64,000 nt of DNA, taken from contig JAJYLN010000003.1 of the NCBI GenBank assembly GCA_021787665.1, positions 80,502 to 144,501 of the forward strand, read 5' to 3'. Shown in pieces: positions 1 through 8,092 of the stretch. The DNA comes from a bacterium. GTDB taxonomy: Bacteria; JAMCPX01. Under the pieces are notes generated by a model. That model saw nothing but the letters and a program-made list of their open reading frames with translations, did not search any database and was not told the origin of the DNA. A program made the position numbers and the translations under genes. Numbering within the stretch: position 1 is the first letter of the stretch; every line of letters starts with the position of its first letter.

Positions 1-2012
1 AGCTCCTTGCTTACCTTATCGATGGTGACAACCCTGACGATGTCCTTGTACTTCTCGTCGAACAGCGCCATAGCCCCCTCTTTGACCGCGTCCTCCAGGG
101 ACGAGAAGTTGACGACTACCTCGTGGTTCTCCCGTATCCACTGATTGACCTGGGACTCGACCTTCAGGACCTCCTCTGCGGTAACAGCGCGGCCGAGGGT
201 AAAGTCGAACCGCAGCCTTAATGGGCCTACGTACGAGCCGGCCTGCGTTATACCGGGGTCTATTAGGCTGCGCAACGCTGCCTGGAGCAGGTGGGTCGCG
301 GTATGGTGGAGGGCCGTTGCCTGGCGCCCCTCCCTGTTCACGGCGAGCTCCGCGTTCTGGCCCCGAGCAAAGCGCCCCTTCTCCACCTTTCCGATGTGTG
401 CTATGATGCCTTCTACCGGCCTTATGGTGTCCCTGACAGAAAACCTGTTCGGACCTGCGGAAATCGTGCCGGTGTCACCGGCCTGACCACCGGACTCCGC
501 ATAGAACGGCGTCTCCTTGAAGACGAGGATGCCTTCCTCGCCTTCGCCGAGCTCTTCCACGTACTGGCCCTCCCGCATGATCCACTGGACCGGCGTCTTC
601 AGCGATAGTCTCCGGTACCCGATGAACTCCGTCGGGCCGGAGGCCTGCACGATCTGCTCGTACAACGATAGGTCCTTGGTCTCTATGGCTTTCCCGAACT
701 TGCTGGCGCCCCTTGCCTTCTGTCTCTGCTCCTCCATGAGCACCGCGAACCGGTCACTATCAACCGTCATACCGTTTTCTTTCGCGATATCGGAAAGGAT
801 GTCGATGGGGAAGCCGTAGGTGTCATAGAGTTTGAAGGCGAAGGCACCGTCTATGGCCGTACCACCGGACGACCGCATGCCGGCGAGCCTGTCCTCGATA
901 AAGGAAAGACCTCTCTCGAGCGTAACGAGGAACCTGCCTTCCTCCTCCTTGATCGTGGACTGGATGAGCCGCCGCTGCTTGCCGAGATACGCGTAGGTGT
1001 CGCTGTACGGTCCGATGATTGCATCCACTGCTGTATGGAGCCTTGGCTCTTTCATGCCGACCATGAACGCGTACCGCAGCGCACGCCTTAGAATCCTCCT
1101 CAGGACGTAGCCCCGCTGCTCATTGGACGGCAGCACACCGTCGCCGATGAGGAACACGGATGCCCTGAGGTGGTCCGCAATCACCCTGAGCGCGGTGCCG
1201 GAAAAGGAACCGGGGTCATAGCCCACGTGCAGGATGTCTTCCAGCGACCTGAGGATGTCCCTGAAGATGTCGATGTCGTAGTTGCTCGTCACCCCTGCGA
1301 TCACCGCACTGATCCTCTCGAGTCCCATCCCGGTGTCGATGCTCGGCTTCGGCAGCGCGATGAGCGTGCCGTCCTGCTGCCTGTTGTATTGCATGAACAC
1401 GAGGTTCCATATCTCGAGGTACCTGTCGCACGCGCACCCCACCCCGCAGTCCGGGTCCTTGCATTGCACGGCTTCGCCCTGATCGAAGATGATCTCCGAG
1501 CACGGTCCGCAGGGACCGGTATCGCCCATGGACCAGAAGTTATCCTTCGCGTCCATCCTCACGATCCGCGCCGCGGGAATGCCGATGTTCTTGTTCCACA
1601 GGTGGTACGCCTCGTCGTCATCCTTGAAGGTCGTGATCCACAGCCTCTCCGGGGGCAGCTTGAACTCCCGGGTAAGGAGCTCCCATGCGAAGCGTATGGC
1701 GTCCTCCTTGAAGTAGTCGCCGAAGGAAAAATTGCCGAGCATCTCAAAAAAGGTGTGGTGCCTCGCGGTATAACCGACGTTCTCGAGGTCGTTATGCTTC
1801 CCCCCTGCCCTCACGCACTTCTGCGAGGTACAGGCCCTCGCGTAGTCCGCCCGGTCCTCGCCCGTGAAGAACCTCTTGAACTGTACCATGCCTGCGTTGG
1901 TAAACAGCAGGGTGGGGTCGTTCCGGGGAACGAGGGAAGAACTTGGTACAAGCCTGTGTCCCTGCGAGGTGAAGTACCTGAGGAAGGTATCTCTGATCTC
2001 TTTAGTGTTCAC
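1..2012 (-). CDS. alaS: Alanyl-tRNA synthetase (3' end cut off by window edge)
   Basis: Class II synthetase that charges tRNA-Ala and edits mischarged Ser/Gly. About 670 of the usual ~870-880 residues are present; the C-terminal part lies beyond base 1. The N-terminal catalytic core shows GYTARHHTFFEML near residue 76 (bases ~1740-1785), and the editing domain shows the zinc-binding HHTATHLL near residue 570 (bases ~276-305). The start is GTG at 2012-2010, giving VNTKEIRDTFLRYF, the expected AlaRS N-terminus; it lies three bases after the pilT stop, with no clear Shine-Dalgarno, so translational coupling is likely. It is the last visible gene of the pgpA-thpR-recA-pilT operon, and recA-alaS linkage is common in bacteria. 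Confidence 0.96.
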   Translation of the reverse strand, partial: MNTKEIRDTFLRYFTSQGHRLVPSSSLVPRNDPTLLFTNAGMVQFKRFFTGEDRADYARACTSQKCVRAGGKHNDLENVGYTARHHTFFEMLGNFSFGDYFKEDAIRFAWELLTREFKLPPERLWITTFKDDDEAYHLWNKNIGIPAARIVRMDAKDNFWSMGDTGPCGPCSEIIFDQGEAVQCKDPDCGVGCACDRYLEIWNLVFMQYNRQQDGTLIALPKPSIDTGMGLERISAVIAGVTSNYDIDIFRDILRSLEDILHVGYDPGSFSGTALRVIADHLRASVFLIGDGVLPSNEQRGYVLRRILRRALRYAFMVGMKEPRLHTAVDAIIGPYSDTYAYLGKQRRLIQSTIKEEEGRFLVTLERGLSFIEDRLAGMRSSGGTAIDGAFAFKLYDTYGFPIDILSDIAKENGMTVDSDRFAVLMEEQRQKARGASKFGKAIETKDLSLYEQIVQASGPTEFIGYRRLSLKTPVQWIMREGQYVEELGEGEEGILVFKETPFYAESGGQAGDTGTISAGPNRFSVRDTIRPVEGIIAHIGKVEKGRFARGQNAELAVNREGRQATALHHTATHLLQAALRSLIDPGITQAGSYVGPLRLRFDFTLGRAVTAEEVLKVESQVNQWIRENHEVVVNFSSLEDAVKEGAMALFDEKYKDIVRVVTIDKVSKE

Positions 2013-2015
2013 CGA

Positions 2016-3167
2016 TCAAAACTTCTCTATCTTGAAGTCTTCTTCCTTGGCAGGGCCTGACTTCTTGTCGAAGTCTTCCCACGTCATGTCCGAGCTCGAG
2101 GTGATGCCCTTTACTCTCAGGGCAAAGTCATCCGGGTTCGTGGACTGCTTCAGAGCTTCCTCGTAGGTAACGAGGCTCTGCCGGAAGAGTTGGAGCAAGG
2201 ACTGGTCGAAGGTCTGCATGCCGTAGGTCGTGAACCCCTTCGCGATAGTGTCGACAATCTCCGTTACCCGCTCCTCATCCGCAACGAGCTCCTTTATCCT
2301 CGCGGTCGCTATCATGACCTCGACCGCCGGCACCCTGCCCTTGTTGTCCGCCTTGGGTACGAGTCTCTGGGATATGACGGCCTTCAGAATGGAGGAGAGC
2401 TGGAGCCGCACTGCCTTCTGCTGGTACGGGGGAAATATGGAGATGATCCTGTTTATCGTCTCCTTCGCATCGAGGGTGTGCAGCGTACTGAACACGAGGT
2501 GACCGGTCTCTGCGGCGGTGATGGCCGTCTCAATAGTCTCGAAGTCCCTCATCTCTCCGACGAGAATGACGTCCGGGTCCTCCCGGAGGGCGCTCCGGAG
2601 CGCCGTGGCAAAGCCCTGCGTATCGACCCCGAGCTCACGCTGGTTCACGATGCTCCTCTTGTCCCTGAGCAGGTACTCGATGGGGTCCTCTATGGTGATG
2701 ATGTGGCAGGTCCTGTTGCCGTTGATATAGTCTATCATCGAGGCAAGGGACGTGGACTTTCCGCTCCCGGTCGTTCCGGTGACCAGCACGAGCCCCCGCT
2801 GCTCCATCGCTATCTTCTCGATGACTTTGGGCAGGTTCAACTGCTCGAACGAGGGCACCCCGAAAGGGATGACCCTGAACACGCTCCCAATCGTGCCCCG
2901 CTGTTGGAACACGTTGACCCTGAATCTGCCGAGCCCCGGCACGCCGTAGGCCATGTCAAGCTCGTACGTGGACTTAAACTTCTCGCGCTGCTGCGGCGTC
3001 ATGATGCCGAAGGTCATCTTACCGAGCTCCTCCGGTGAGAGCCTCGGCGCCTCCTTGTACGGCACCAGCGAGCCGTTTACCCTGAATATGGGCGGCAGCC
3101 CGGCCTTCAGGTGTATATCCGAAGCATTCGCCTTGATCGCGACCTTCAGGATGTCGTTCAGTTCCAT
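2016..3167 (-). CDS. pilT: Type IV pilus retraction ATPase PilT
   Basis: Hexameric cytoplasmic ATPase that depolymerises type IV pili during twitching motility. The 383 residues include an N-terminal PAS-like domain, Walker A GTTGSGKST near residue 130, the Asp box, Walker B around DVILVGEMRD, and the His box HLVFSTLHT. The C-terminal GMQTFDQSL matches the PilT region that follows the AIRNLIRE segment, but that segment itself is diverged here (IKELVADEE), so a PilU/PilT-paralogue role cannot be excluded. The ATG directly abuts the recA stop. In many genomes recX sits between recA and alaS; here pilT occupies that place. Confidence 0.93.
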   Translation of the reverse strand: MELNDILKVAIKANASDIHLKAGLPPIFRVNGSLVPYKEAPRLSPEELGKMTFGIMTPQQREKFKSTYELDMAYGVPGLGRFRVNVFQQRGTIGSVFRVIPFGVPSFEQLNLPKVIEKIAMEQRGLVLVTGTTGSGKSTSLASMIDYINGNRTCHIITIEDPIEYLLRDKRSIVNQRELGVDTQGFATALRSALREDPDVILVGEMRDFETIETAITAAETGHLVFSTLHTLDAKETINRIISIFPPYQQKAVRLQLSSILKAVISQRLVPKADNKGRVPAVEVMIATARIKELVADEERVTEIVDTIAKGFTTYGMQTFDQSLLQLFRQSLVTYEEALKQSTNPDDFALRVKGITSSSDMTWEDFDKKSGPAKEEDFKIEKF

Positions 3168-4211
3168 CTATGCCTTCTCCTGTTCCTTCTTTTGTTCTTT
3201 CCCGTTTTTTATAAGACCGTAATGCTGCCGAATTTTCTCTTCTATCCTGGCGGATATCTCCGGGTGTTCTCTCAGGAACAGCCTCGTGTTGTCCCTGCCC
3301 TGGCCGATGCGCTCGTTGTTGAAGGTATACCACGCGCCGCTCTTATCTATTGCCTTGATCTCAGCCCCGATGTCAATGATCTCGCCGATCCTCGATATAC
3401 CCTCGCCGTAGTATATATCGAACTCGCTCTCCCGGAAGGGCGGTGCGACCTTGTTCTTGACGATTTTCACCTTGGTCCTGGTGCCGATGATGGAATCGCC
3501 CTCTTTGATATTGCTCACACGCCGTATGTCCACCCGCACCGACGCGTAGAACTTCAGTGCGTTGCCCCCGGTCGTGGTCTCCGGGTTGCCGAAGAACACG
3601 CCGATCTTCATCCGTATCTGGTTGGTGAATATGACGGTCGTCTGCGTCTTGCTGATGTTCGCCGTGAGCTTGCGGAGCGCCTGCGACATCAGCCGTGCCT
3701 GCGCACCCATTTGTGCATCACCCATCTCGCCCTCGAGCTCGGCCCTGGGCACGAGGGCAGCGACGGAGTCTATCACGACGATGTCCATGGCGCCGCTGCG
3801 CACGAGCGTGTCCGTTATCTCGAGCGCCTGCTCACCGGAGTCCGGCTGGGACACGAGCAGCTCGTCGATGTTGACCCCCAGCTTCTTCGCATAATTTACA
3901 TCGAGGGCGTGTTCCGCATCTATGAACGCGGCGATACCGCCCGTTTTCTGCGCCTCGGCGATGATGTGGAGCGTGAGGGTCGTCTTGCCGGAGGACTCCG
4001 GACCGAAGATCTCAACGACCCTGCCCTTGGGGATACCACCCACGCCCAGGGCCACGTCGAGACCGAGCGAGCCGGTCGGTATCACGGGCGTATCCACTAT
4101 CGCCCCGGTCGTACCGAGCTTCATGATGCTGCCCTTGCCGAACTGCTTTTCGATGTTGAGAAGGGCCATGTCGAGAGCCTTCTTCTTACTCTGGGTATCG
4201 ATAATGGTCAT
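3168..4211 (-). CDS. recA: Recombinase RecA
   Basis: DNA strand-exchange protein and co-protease of the SOS response. The 347 residues are the standard length: Walker [10 protein letters not shown] near residue 67, Walker [10 protein letters not shown], the L2 loop region around [18 protein letters not shown], and a lysine/glutamate-rich C-terminal tail. The ATG overlaps the thpR stop (ATGA), so translation is probably coupled. I saw no convincing LexA box upstream of recA or at the operon promoter, although LexA motifs in this lineage may differ from the E. coli or B. subtilis forms. Confidence 0.98.
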   Translation of the reverse strand: MTIIDTQSKKKALDMALLNIEKQFGKGSIMKLGTTGAIVDTPVIPTGSLGLDVALGVGGIPKGRVVEIFGPESSGKTTLTLHIIAEAQKTGGIAAFIDAEHALDVNYAKKLGVNIDELLVSQPDSGEQALEITDTLVRSGAMDIVVIDSVAALVPRAELEGEMGDAQMGAQARLMSQALRKLTANISKTQTTVIFTNQIRMKIGVFFGNPETTTGGNALKFYASVRVDIRRVSNIKEGDSIIGTRTKVKIVKNKVAPPFRESEFDIYYGEGISRIGEIIDIGAEIKAIDKSGAWYTFNNERIGQGRDNTRLFLREHPEISARIEEKIRQHYGLIKNGKEQKKEQEKA

Positions 4212-4822
4212 ACTGCCTCCTTTTTCAGGGCTACCTCATACAGCGGGAGGTATACGGCGCCCTTTGGCCCCAGTATACTTTGGAACAGCACCGCCCTGTC
4301 AACTGGCGAGGTGCCTATGATCTGATCATCCCACATCTCCCTGACTTTTTCAAGCGGACCGGCCCTGCCTGCAGGCACCACGCCCGCAGGGTCACTGAGT
4401 CTGGCAACGGTTATGTGCGCGGAGAACGATCTGTTCTCCCTGTTTATGTCACCTATGGTACCCTCTATCCGTCCGGCGAGCGCCCGGACCTGATCGGCCT
4501 GTCGTACGCCTATCCACAGGACCCTTGGCCCCGTGACGGACGGGAACGCCCCGATGCCACAGAGGTCTATACGAAAGGCCCTCATGTCTTTCAGCGCATC
4601 CAGTGCGCCCTGCGCACGCAGGACATCGTGCTCGTCTATATCGCCGAGGAACTTCAGCGTGAGATGGATGCCGTCCCTGCTGACCCATCTGACGGCTTTC
4701 CATGCGCTGCGTACCGCAGCGTCCTTCTGTCGGGCCCCGGAGGCCCTCAGTGTGTCCATGACCTCGACCACCGCGGACTTGGCCGCGTCTCCAACAGGGA
4801 CTGCGATGAACGCCCTTACCAT
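4208..4822 (-). CDS. thpR: RNA 2',3'-cyclic phosphodiesterase ThpR (LigT family)
   Basis: 2H-superfamily phosphoesterase that opens 2',3'-cyclic phosphates on RNA ends. Both catalytic signatures are visible: HLTLKFLG near residue 56 and HITVARLSD near residue 140. The length of 204 residues is typical (~180-200). It overlaps recA by four bases and follows pgpA by three. The order thpR-recA (often cinA-thpR-recA) is widespread, which supports the assignment; here pgpA is upstream instead of cinA. Confidence 0.92.
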   Translation of the reverse strand: MVRAFIAVPVGDAAKSAVVEVMDTLRASGARQKDAAVRSAWKAVRWVSRDGIHLTLKFLGDIDEHDVLRAQGALDALKDMRAFRIDLCGIGAFPSVTGPRVLWIGVRQADQVRALAGRIEGTIGDINRENRSFSAHITVARLSDPAGVVPAGRAGPLEKVREMWDDQIIGTSPVDRAVLFQSILGPKGAVYLPLYEVALKKEAV

Positions 4823-4825
4823 CGT

Positions 4826-5299
4826 TCAGACCGTCAGGTAAAAGAAGATCAGGATGCGGGCTGCTATGCTCGCATAGACGGCCGCAACCACGTCGTCGAG
4901 CATGACTCCGATCCCGCCGTGCACGTTCTTGTCCACATAGGACGCGGGGAAGGGCTTGAGGATGTCGAAGGCCCTGAAACAGAGAAAGGCGATCAGGAGG
5001 GCGGCCGGCCCCGGGTGTAGGAAGAGCATGACCATGTACATGCCCGCGATCTCGTCTATCACGATCCTGCTGCTGTCCTGCTGACCGAGGATCTTCTCCG
5101 CCACCCCTGCCACGTACGTTCCGACAAAGAGCAGGCCAGCCAGCAACGCCAGCGACTGGTAAACACCCAGCCAGCGCGCGGCACCATAGGCGAGCACAGC
5201 GCCCAGCACGCTTCCGAACGTGCCGGGCGCAAAAGGCACGAAACCCACGAACATACCCGTGGCAAAGAACAGAACAACAGTGTTGTACAGTCTTTTCAT
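4826..5299 (-). CDS. pgpA: Phosphatidylglycerophosphatase A
   Basis: Integral inner-membrane phosphatase that converts phosphatidylglycerol phosphate to phosphatidylglycerol. The 157 residues show the family's GFVPFAPGTFGS near residue 19 and IVIDEIAGM near residue 80, plus several hydrophobic helices. It is the first gene of the minus-strand operon; an AGGAG lies just ahead of the ATG and a strong promoter lies 40-67 bases upstream. A CDP-alcohol phosphatidyltransferase that could make its substrate lies at 46646-47206. Confidence 0.93.
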   Translation of the reverse strand: MKRLYNTVVLFFATGMFVGFVPFAPGTFGSVLGAVLAYGAARWLGVYQSLALLAGLLFVGTYVAGVAEKILGQQDSSRIVIDEIAGMYMVMLFLHPGPAALLIAFLCFRAFDILKPFPASYVDKNVHGGIGVMLDDVVAAVYASIAARILIFFYLTV

Positions 5300-5337
5300 T
5301 CTCTCCTGGCTCCTAGAGCTTTATACGAATATATTTT

Positions 5338-5366
5338 ATATTAATCCTATCGTGGATCGCTGTCAA
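5338..5366 (-). promoter_or_regulatory. Sigma70-type promoter of the pgpA-thpR-recA-pilT-alaS operon
   Basis: On the minus strand TTGACA (5366-5361) and TAATAT (5343-5338) are separated by exactly 17 bases. The predicted transcript would start near 5331, leaving a leader of about 30 bases before pgpA. No other good promoter is seen between the operon's tightly packed genes. Confidence 0.75.
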
Positions 5367-5449
5367 GGGCGATGGGAGAAAGAGGGACAGTTGCCCTGTC
5401 TCATATTCGGGACAAACATAGGAAAGAGATCATCACCCTAATCAAGGGA

Positions 5450-5469
5450 CGTATGCCCTCAGGCATACG
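5450..5469 (-). terminator. Hairpin downstream of the BtrH_N-like gene
   Basis: A perfect 8-bp stem (CGTATGCC/GGCATACG) with a 4-base loop starts 12 bases past the stop codon of the minus-strand gene ending at 5481. It lacks a T-run, so it is either a weak intrinsic terminator or an mRNA 3'-end stabiliser that separates that gene from the pgpA operon. Confidence 0.4.
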
Positions 5470-5480
5470 GTCTTCATAGC

Positions 5481-6458
5481 TCAACCGAGGATGTCCTTGT
5501 AAAACTCTTCTTCCTTTATGGCCTGGATAAGGAGCATGTCCGCAACCATGCGGAAGTCTGGCACCTGCGACTCGCTTATTTCCTTGAGGACGGCGGAGAT
5601 ATCGGTCCACCGGGCCGCGATCTGTCCCATCGCAGCCACCGGCCTCTTACCCGCGAACTCTTGGAGGGCCTCCGTATACATCTTCCTGAACCCGCCCCCG
5701 CCGGTGCCCCTCTTCTCCATCACCTGATACGCGAACCGGGCGAGCCACTTCCAGTCATGCAGCTCTTTCCATTCGACGACCTTCTTGGAGGCGAGTTGCA
5801 TGCCCTTCACGCCGTACCCTTCGAAACCGTCTTGATCCAGCATGCTCTTCGCGTTCTCCCTCGCTGCATCGGCCAGGAGCTTCTTCTTCTGCGGAATTGC
5901 GGCCGGCTCCGCCACCGGCGTAAAATGTGCCTGCGTGCCTTCGGGAAAATCCCCGTGCATAACGCCTTCGAGCAGTGCGTCGAGTGAACACATGGTCAGC
6001 CCCTTCCGCTCGGTATCGGATATGTATGCCGTACCGCCCTCGAGGTCGTACCCCCAGAGAACGACTACGTGTCCGGGGAAATGCGTCTTACTTTTGTAAT
6101 AATCGAGGTAAAAGATGTCCGTCCTCAGGAGCACGGGCGCTCCGCTGTCTATGCTGGTCACCAGGGCGGAGCGCAGATCTTCCTTCGAACCTGCCGTGTG
6201 CCACTGGAATGCCGCTCCTATGTTCCTGAAAAAGACCTCCTCGATGTCCCTAGACCTGAAGTGCATTAACCTCGCCGGGGTCAGGCCCTCGATGTACCAG
6301 AACCCGAGGCCTGCCCCTGCGCAGAAGCACTCGGGCTCTGTCAGCGCGTGACCGTAGAAACGCATGAGGTCGGCAAGTGCCGTTGACGCACAGTGCCTCC
6401 CGGGGACATGGACCCAGTCTTTGATGATGCTCTGACCCATGAAAAAGAGTGTAAACAC
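5481..6458 (-). CDS. BtrH_N/C39-peptidase-like protein
   Basis: The 325 residues begin with a papain-like fold segment of the BtrH N-terminal type: HVPGRHCASTALADLMRFYG near residues 18-37 (a Cys in the usual nucleophile place), a central FPGHVVVLWGYD (His) near 127, and AYISDTERKG (Asp) near 143. The C-terminal ~140 residues are helical, as in DUF4872-type proteins. BtrH itself is an acyltransferase of butirosin biosynthesis, and relatives occur in peptide and natural-product loci. No biosynthetic partner is adjacent, so the substrate is unknown. The longest start is GTG at 6458; ATG at 6440 is an alternative. A GGAGG sits between awkward distances from both, so the start is uncertain. Confidence 0.75.
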   Translation of the reverse strand: MFTLFFMGQSIIKDWVHVPGRHCASTALADLMRFYGHALTEPECFCAGAGLGFWYIEGLTPARLMHFRSRDIEEVFFRNIGAAFQWHTAGSKEDLRSALVTSIDSGAPVLLRTDIFYLDYYKSKTHFPGHVVVLWGYDLEGGTAYISDTERKGLTMCSLDALLEGVMHGDFPEGTQAHFTPVAEPAAIPQKKKLLADAARENAKSMLDQDGFEGYGVKGMQLASKKVVEWKELHDWKWLARFAYQVMEKRGTGGGGFRKMYTEALQEFAGKRPVAAMGQIAARWTDISAVLKEISESQVPDFRMVADMLLIQAIKEEEFYKDILG

Positions 6459-6492
6459 ACCTCCGCCTGATCGTGCAACCGTTTTTTATCAT

Positions 6493-6550
6493 GTCGGTGT
6501 TGCAAGGGCCCGCAGTACTGGCCCTACGCCGGCCCGCAATGGCCATGAGG
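6493..6550 (+). repeat. 58-bp degenerate repeat, copy 1 (coding relic)
   Basis: It aligns with 29121-29178 with seven substitutions and two compensating single-base gaps. With one G restored after CAAGG it reads GVARGPQYWPYAGPQWP followed by TGA. Most differences from the other copy then fall in third codon positions. This suggests the C-terminal tail of a lost gene family and not a structural RNA. Confidence 0.6.
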
Positions 6551-6717
6551 TAAGGCAGTAGATGCCGGCATGTTTTTTTTGCAGGTGATTCCGACCATGT
6601 GGCCCCCCCTCTATCAAGCGAGAAACTGAAAAGAGTTCCTCTCCAATCATTGCATAGTATTGCTCCAAATGAGCCTTGTAGCACGCCTGAGATAGACATG
6701 AAAAAAGAGAGACAGCC

Positions 6718-6746
6718 TTGACACAGGTTCGAGGTGTGTGCTACTG
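6718..6746 (+). promoter_or_regulatory. Candidate promoter of the receiver-domain gene
   Basis: TTGACA at 6718-6723, then a 17-base spacer and CTACTG at 6741-6746. The -35 is consensus but the -10 is poor. It lies about 30 bases upstream of a strong AAGGAGG ribosome-binding site and the ATG at 6775. Confidence 0.4.
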
Positions 6747-6774
6747 AGATCGCAACCGGTACGAAGGAGGAATT

Positions 6775-7962
6775 ATGGCGAAAAAGATTCTACTCGCTGA
6801 CGATTCGATAACTATCCAGAAGGTTATTTCGATAACCTTCTCGCCCCCGGACTACGAGATTTCCATCGTCGACAACGGTAACGATGCGATAAAGAAGACG
6901 ACCGAGGCGAGACCGGATATCGTCCTGACCGACATCGTCATGCCGGGGAAGAATGGGTACGAGGTATGCGACGCCATAAAGAGCAACGCGGGTCTTCAGG
7001 GTATACCCGTTCTCCTGCTGACGGGCGCTTTTGAGGCATTCGATGAACAGAAGGCCCGGCAATCAGGCGCCGATGCATGGCTCTCGAAGCCGTTCGAGAC
7101 ACAGACGCTGATCGATAAGGTCACCGCCCTGCTCTCGAAGCCGGCGGTCAAAAAGCCTGTGGAGGCGAAGCCCCATGCCGCAAAGCCAGCAGCCCCACCG
7201 CCGCCCCCGGCACCGCCATCGTCAAGACCCGGTATGCCGCCTCCCCCTCCGCCGAGGAAGCCTGCTCCGGCGAGTGCCCCGCTACCGCCTCCCCCTCCGA
7301 AGCCTGCAAAGAGCGCACCTATAGAGGCTGTCGAGGGAATACAGGAGCTCTCTTCGGAAGAGACATTCGGGGTCACCGGAGACACGATCGGTGACGAATC
7401 TGGCTGGGAAACCATACCACTCGGCGAGAGCAAGCCAGCACCTGTTCAGACTGAGGAAAAGTCAGACGAACCCGCGGGAGAAGAGTCTCCGTTAGAGGGT
7501 TTGGAAGGCATGTCCGCTAAGCCGCTCGAAGGACCGTCCCTGTCAAAAGAATCGGAAGAGGAAGAGCTTTCGGTAGGCTTCGGTGACCTCGAGGCGGCCA
7601 TGGAAGAAGAGGCGCCGAAAGAGGAAGTCCAAGCGCCGGAGGAACCGTACCAGAAGACGTACGATACAAGAGACCTGTCCGACGTCGTCGAAGAGGAGGC
7701 CGTGGCCGCTAACGAAGCCGCACCTCCGGCCGGCCTGAGCAAGGAAGAGCTCCTGGAACTGGCATCAAACAAGATAACAGGCTTGCTCCAGTCCATGCTG
7801 CCGGATAAGCTCGACGAGGTCATACGACAGACGGTAGAGATGAAGGTTGACACGATCGTGCGGGAAGTCGCTGAGAAGATCCTATGGGAAGTCGTACCCG
7901 CCCTGACGGAGACAATGATAAAAGAGGAAATACAAAGACTTAAGACGAAGAAGAAGCCGTGA
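6775..7962 (+). CDS. Receiver-domain protein with proline-rich linker and helical tail
   Basis: Residues 1-122 are a CheY-like receiver domain with the acidic pair D9-D10, phospho-acceptor D53 (VLTDIVMPGKNG), a conserved Thr in LLLTGAF and Lys in WLSKPF. Residues ~125-185 are Ala/Pro-rich with runs of prolines, ~185-320 are strongly acidic and low complexity, and ~320-395 form an amphipathic helical module (LLQSMLPDKLDEVIRQT). There is no DNA-binding or enzymatic output domain, so it probably acts through protein contacts. Similar receiver-plus-linker proteins (e.g. FrzS) work with MglA in polarity control, but that link is inference. The start is ATG with GGAGGA ahead; valS follows. Confidence 0.85.
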   Translation: MAKKILLADDSITIQKVISITFSPPDYEISIVDNGNDAIKKTTEARPDIVLTDIVMPGKNGYEVCDAIKSNAGLQGIPVLLLTGAFEAFDEQKARQSGADAWLSKPFETQTLIDKVTALLSKPAVKKPVEAKPHAAKPAAPPPPPAPPSSRPGMPPPPPPRKPAPASAPLPPPPPKPAKSAPIEAVEGIQELSSEETFGVTGDTIGDESGWETIPLGESKPAPVQTEEKSDEPAGEESPLEGLEGMSAKPLEGPSLSKESEEEELSVGFGDLEAAMEEEAPKEEVQAPEEPYQKTYDTRDLSDVVEEEAVAANEAAPPAGLSKEELLELASNKITGLLQSMLPDKLDEVIRQTVEMKVDTIVREVAEKILWEVVPALTETMIKEEIQRLKTKKKP

Positions 7963-7994
7963 CCTTTTAGTCAACAGAACCGACTTACACATGC

Positions 7995-8018
7995 AGGGGC
8001 GGTCCGAAAACCGCCCCT
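7995..8018. repeat. Palindromic GGGGC-type hairpin
   Basis: A perfect 9-bp inverted repeat (AGGGGCGGT/ACCGCCCCT) with a 6-base loop lies between the receiver gene and valS. There is no T-run, so it is unlikely to be an efficient terminator. A similar hairpin with GGGGCAATT-type arms sits at 57885-57912. Together they look like members of a dispersed short palindrome family. Confidence 0.55.
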
Positions 8019-8092
8019 ACGCATTTGCAAGGTACGTTCCCTGCACAAATGTTTCAGCTTTTAATTCCTCTGTGGTATACAGGATGACCAAC

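Larger units (their letters stand above)
6459..6774. other. 316-bp divergent intergenic region
   Basis: This lies between the minus-strand BtrH_N-like gene and the plus-strand receiver gene. It holds the 58-bp degenerate repeat at 6493-6550 (a coding relic shared with 29121-29178) and a -35-like TTGACA at 6718. No intact gene was seen. Confidence 0.6.

Noticed and set aside
5265..5290. LexA (SOS) box near the pgpA start in the recA operon
   Set aside because: CTGT/ACAG-like pieces are present, but the spacing does not fit known LexA palindromes.
6493..6550. Template/variable repeat pair of a diversity-generating retroelement with 29121-29178
   Set aside because: Substitutions are not limited to adenines, both copies are outside intact genes, and no reverse transcriptase is present.
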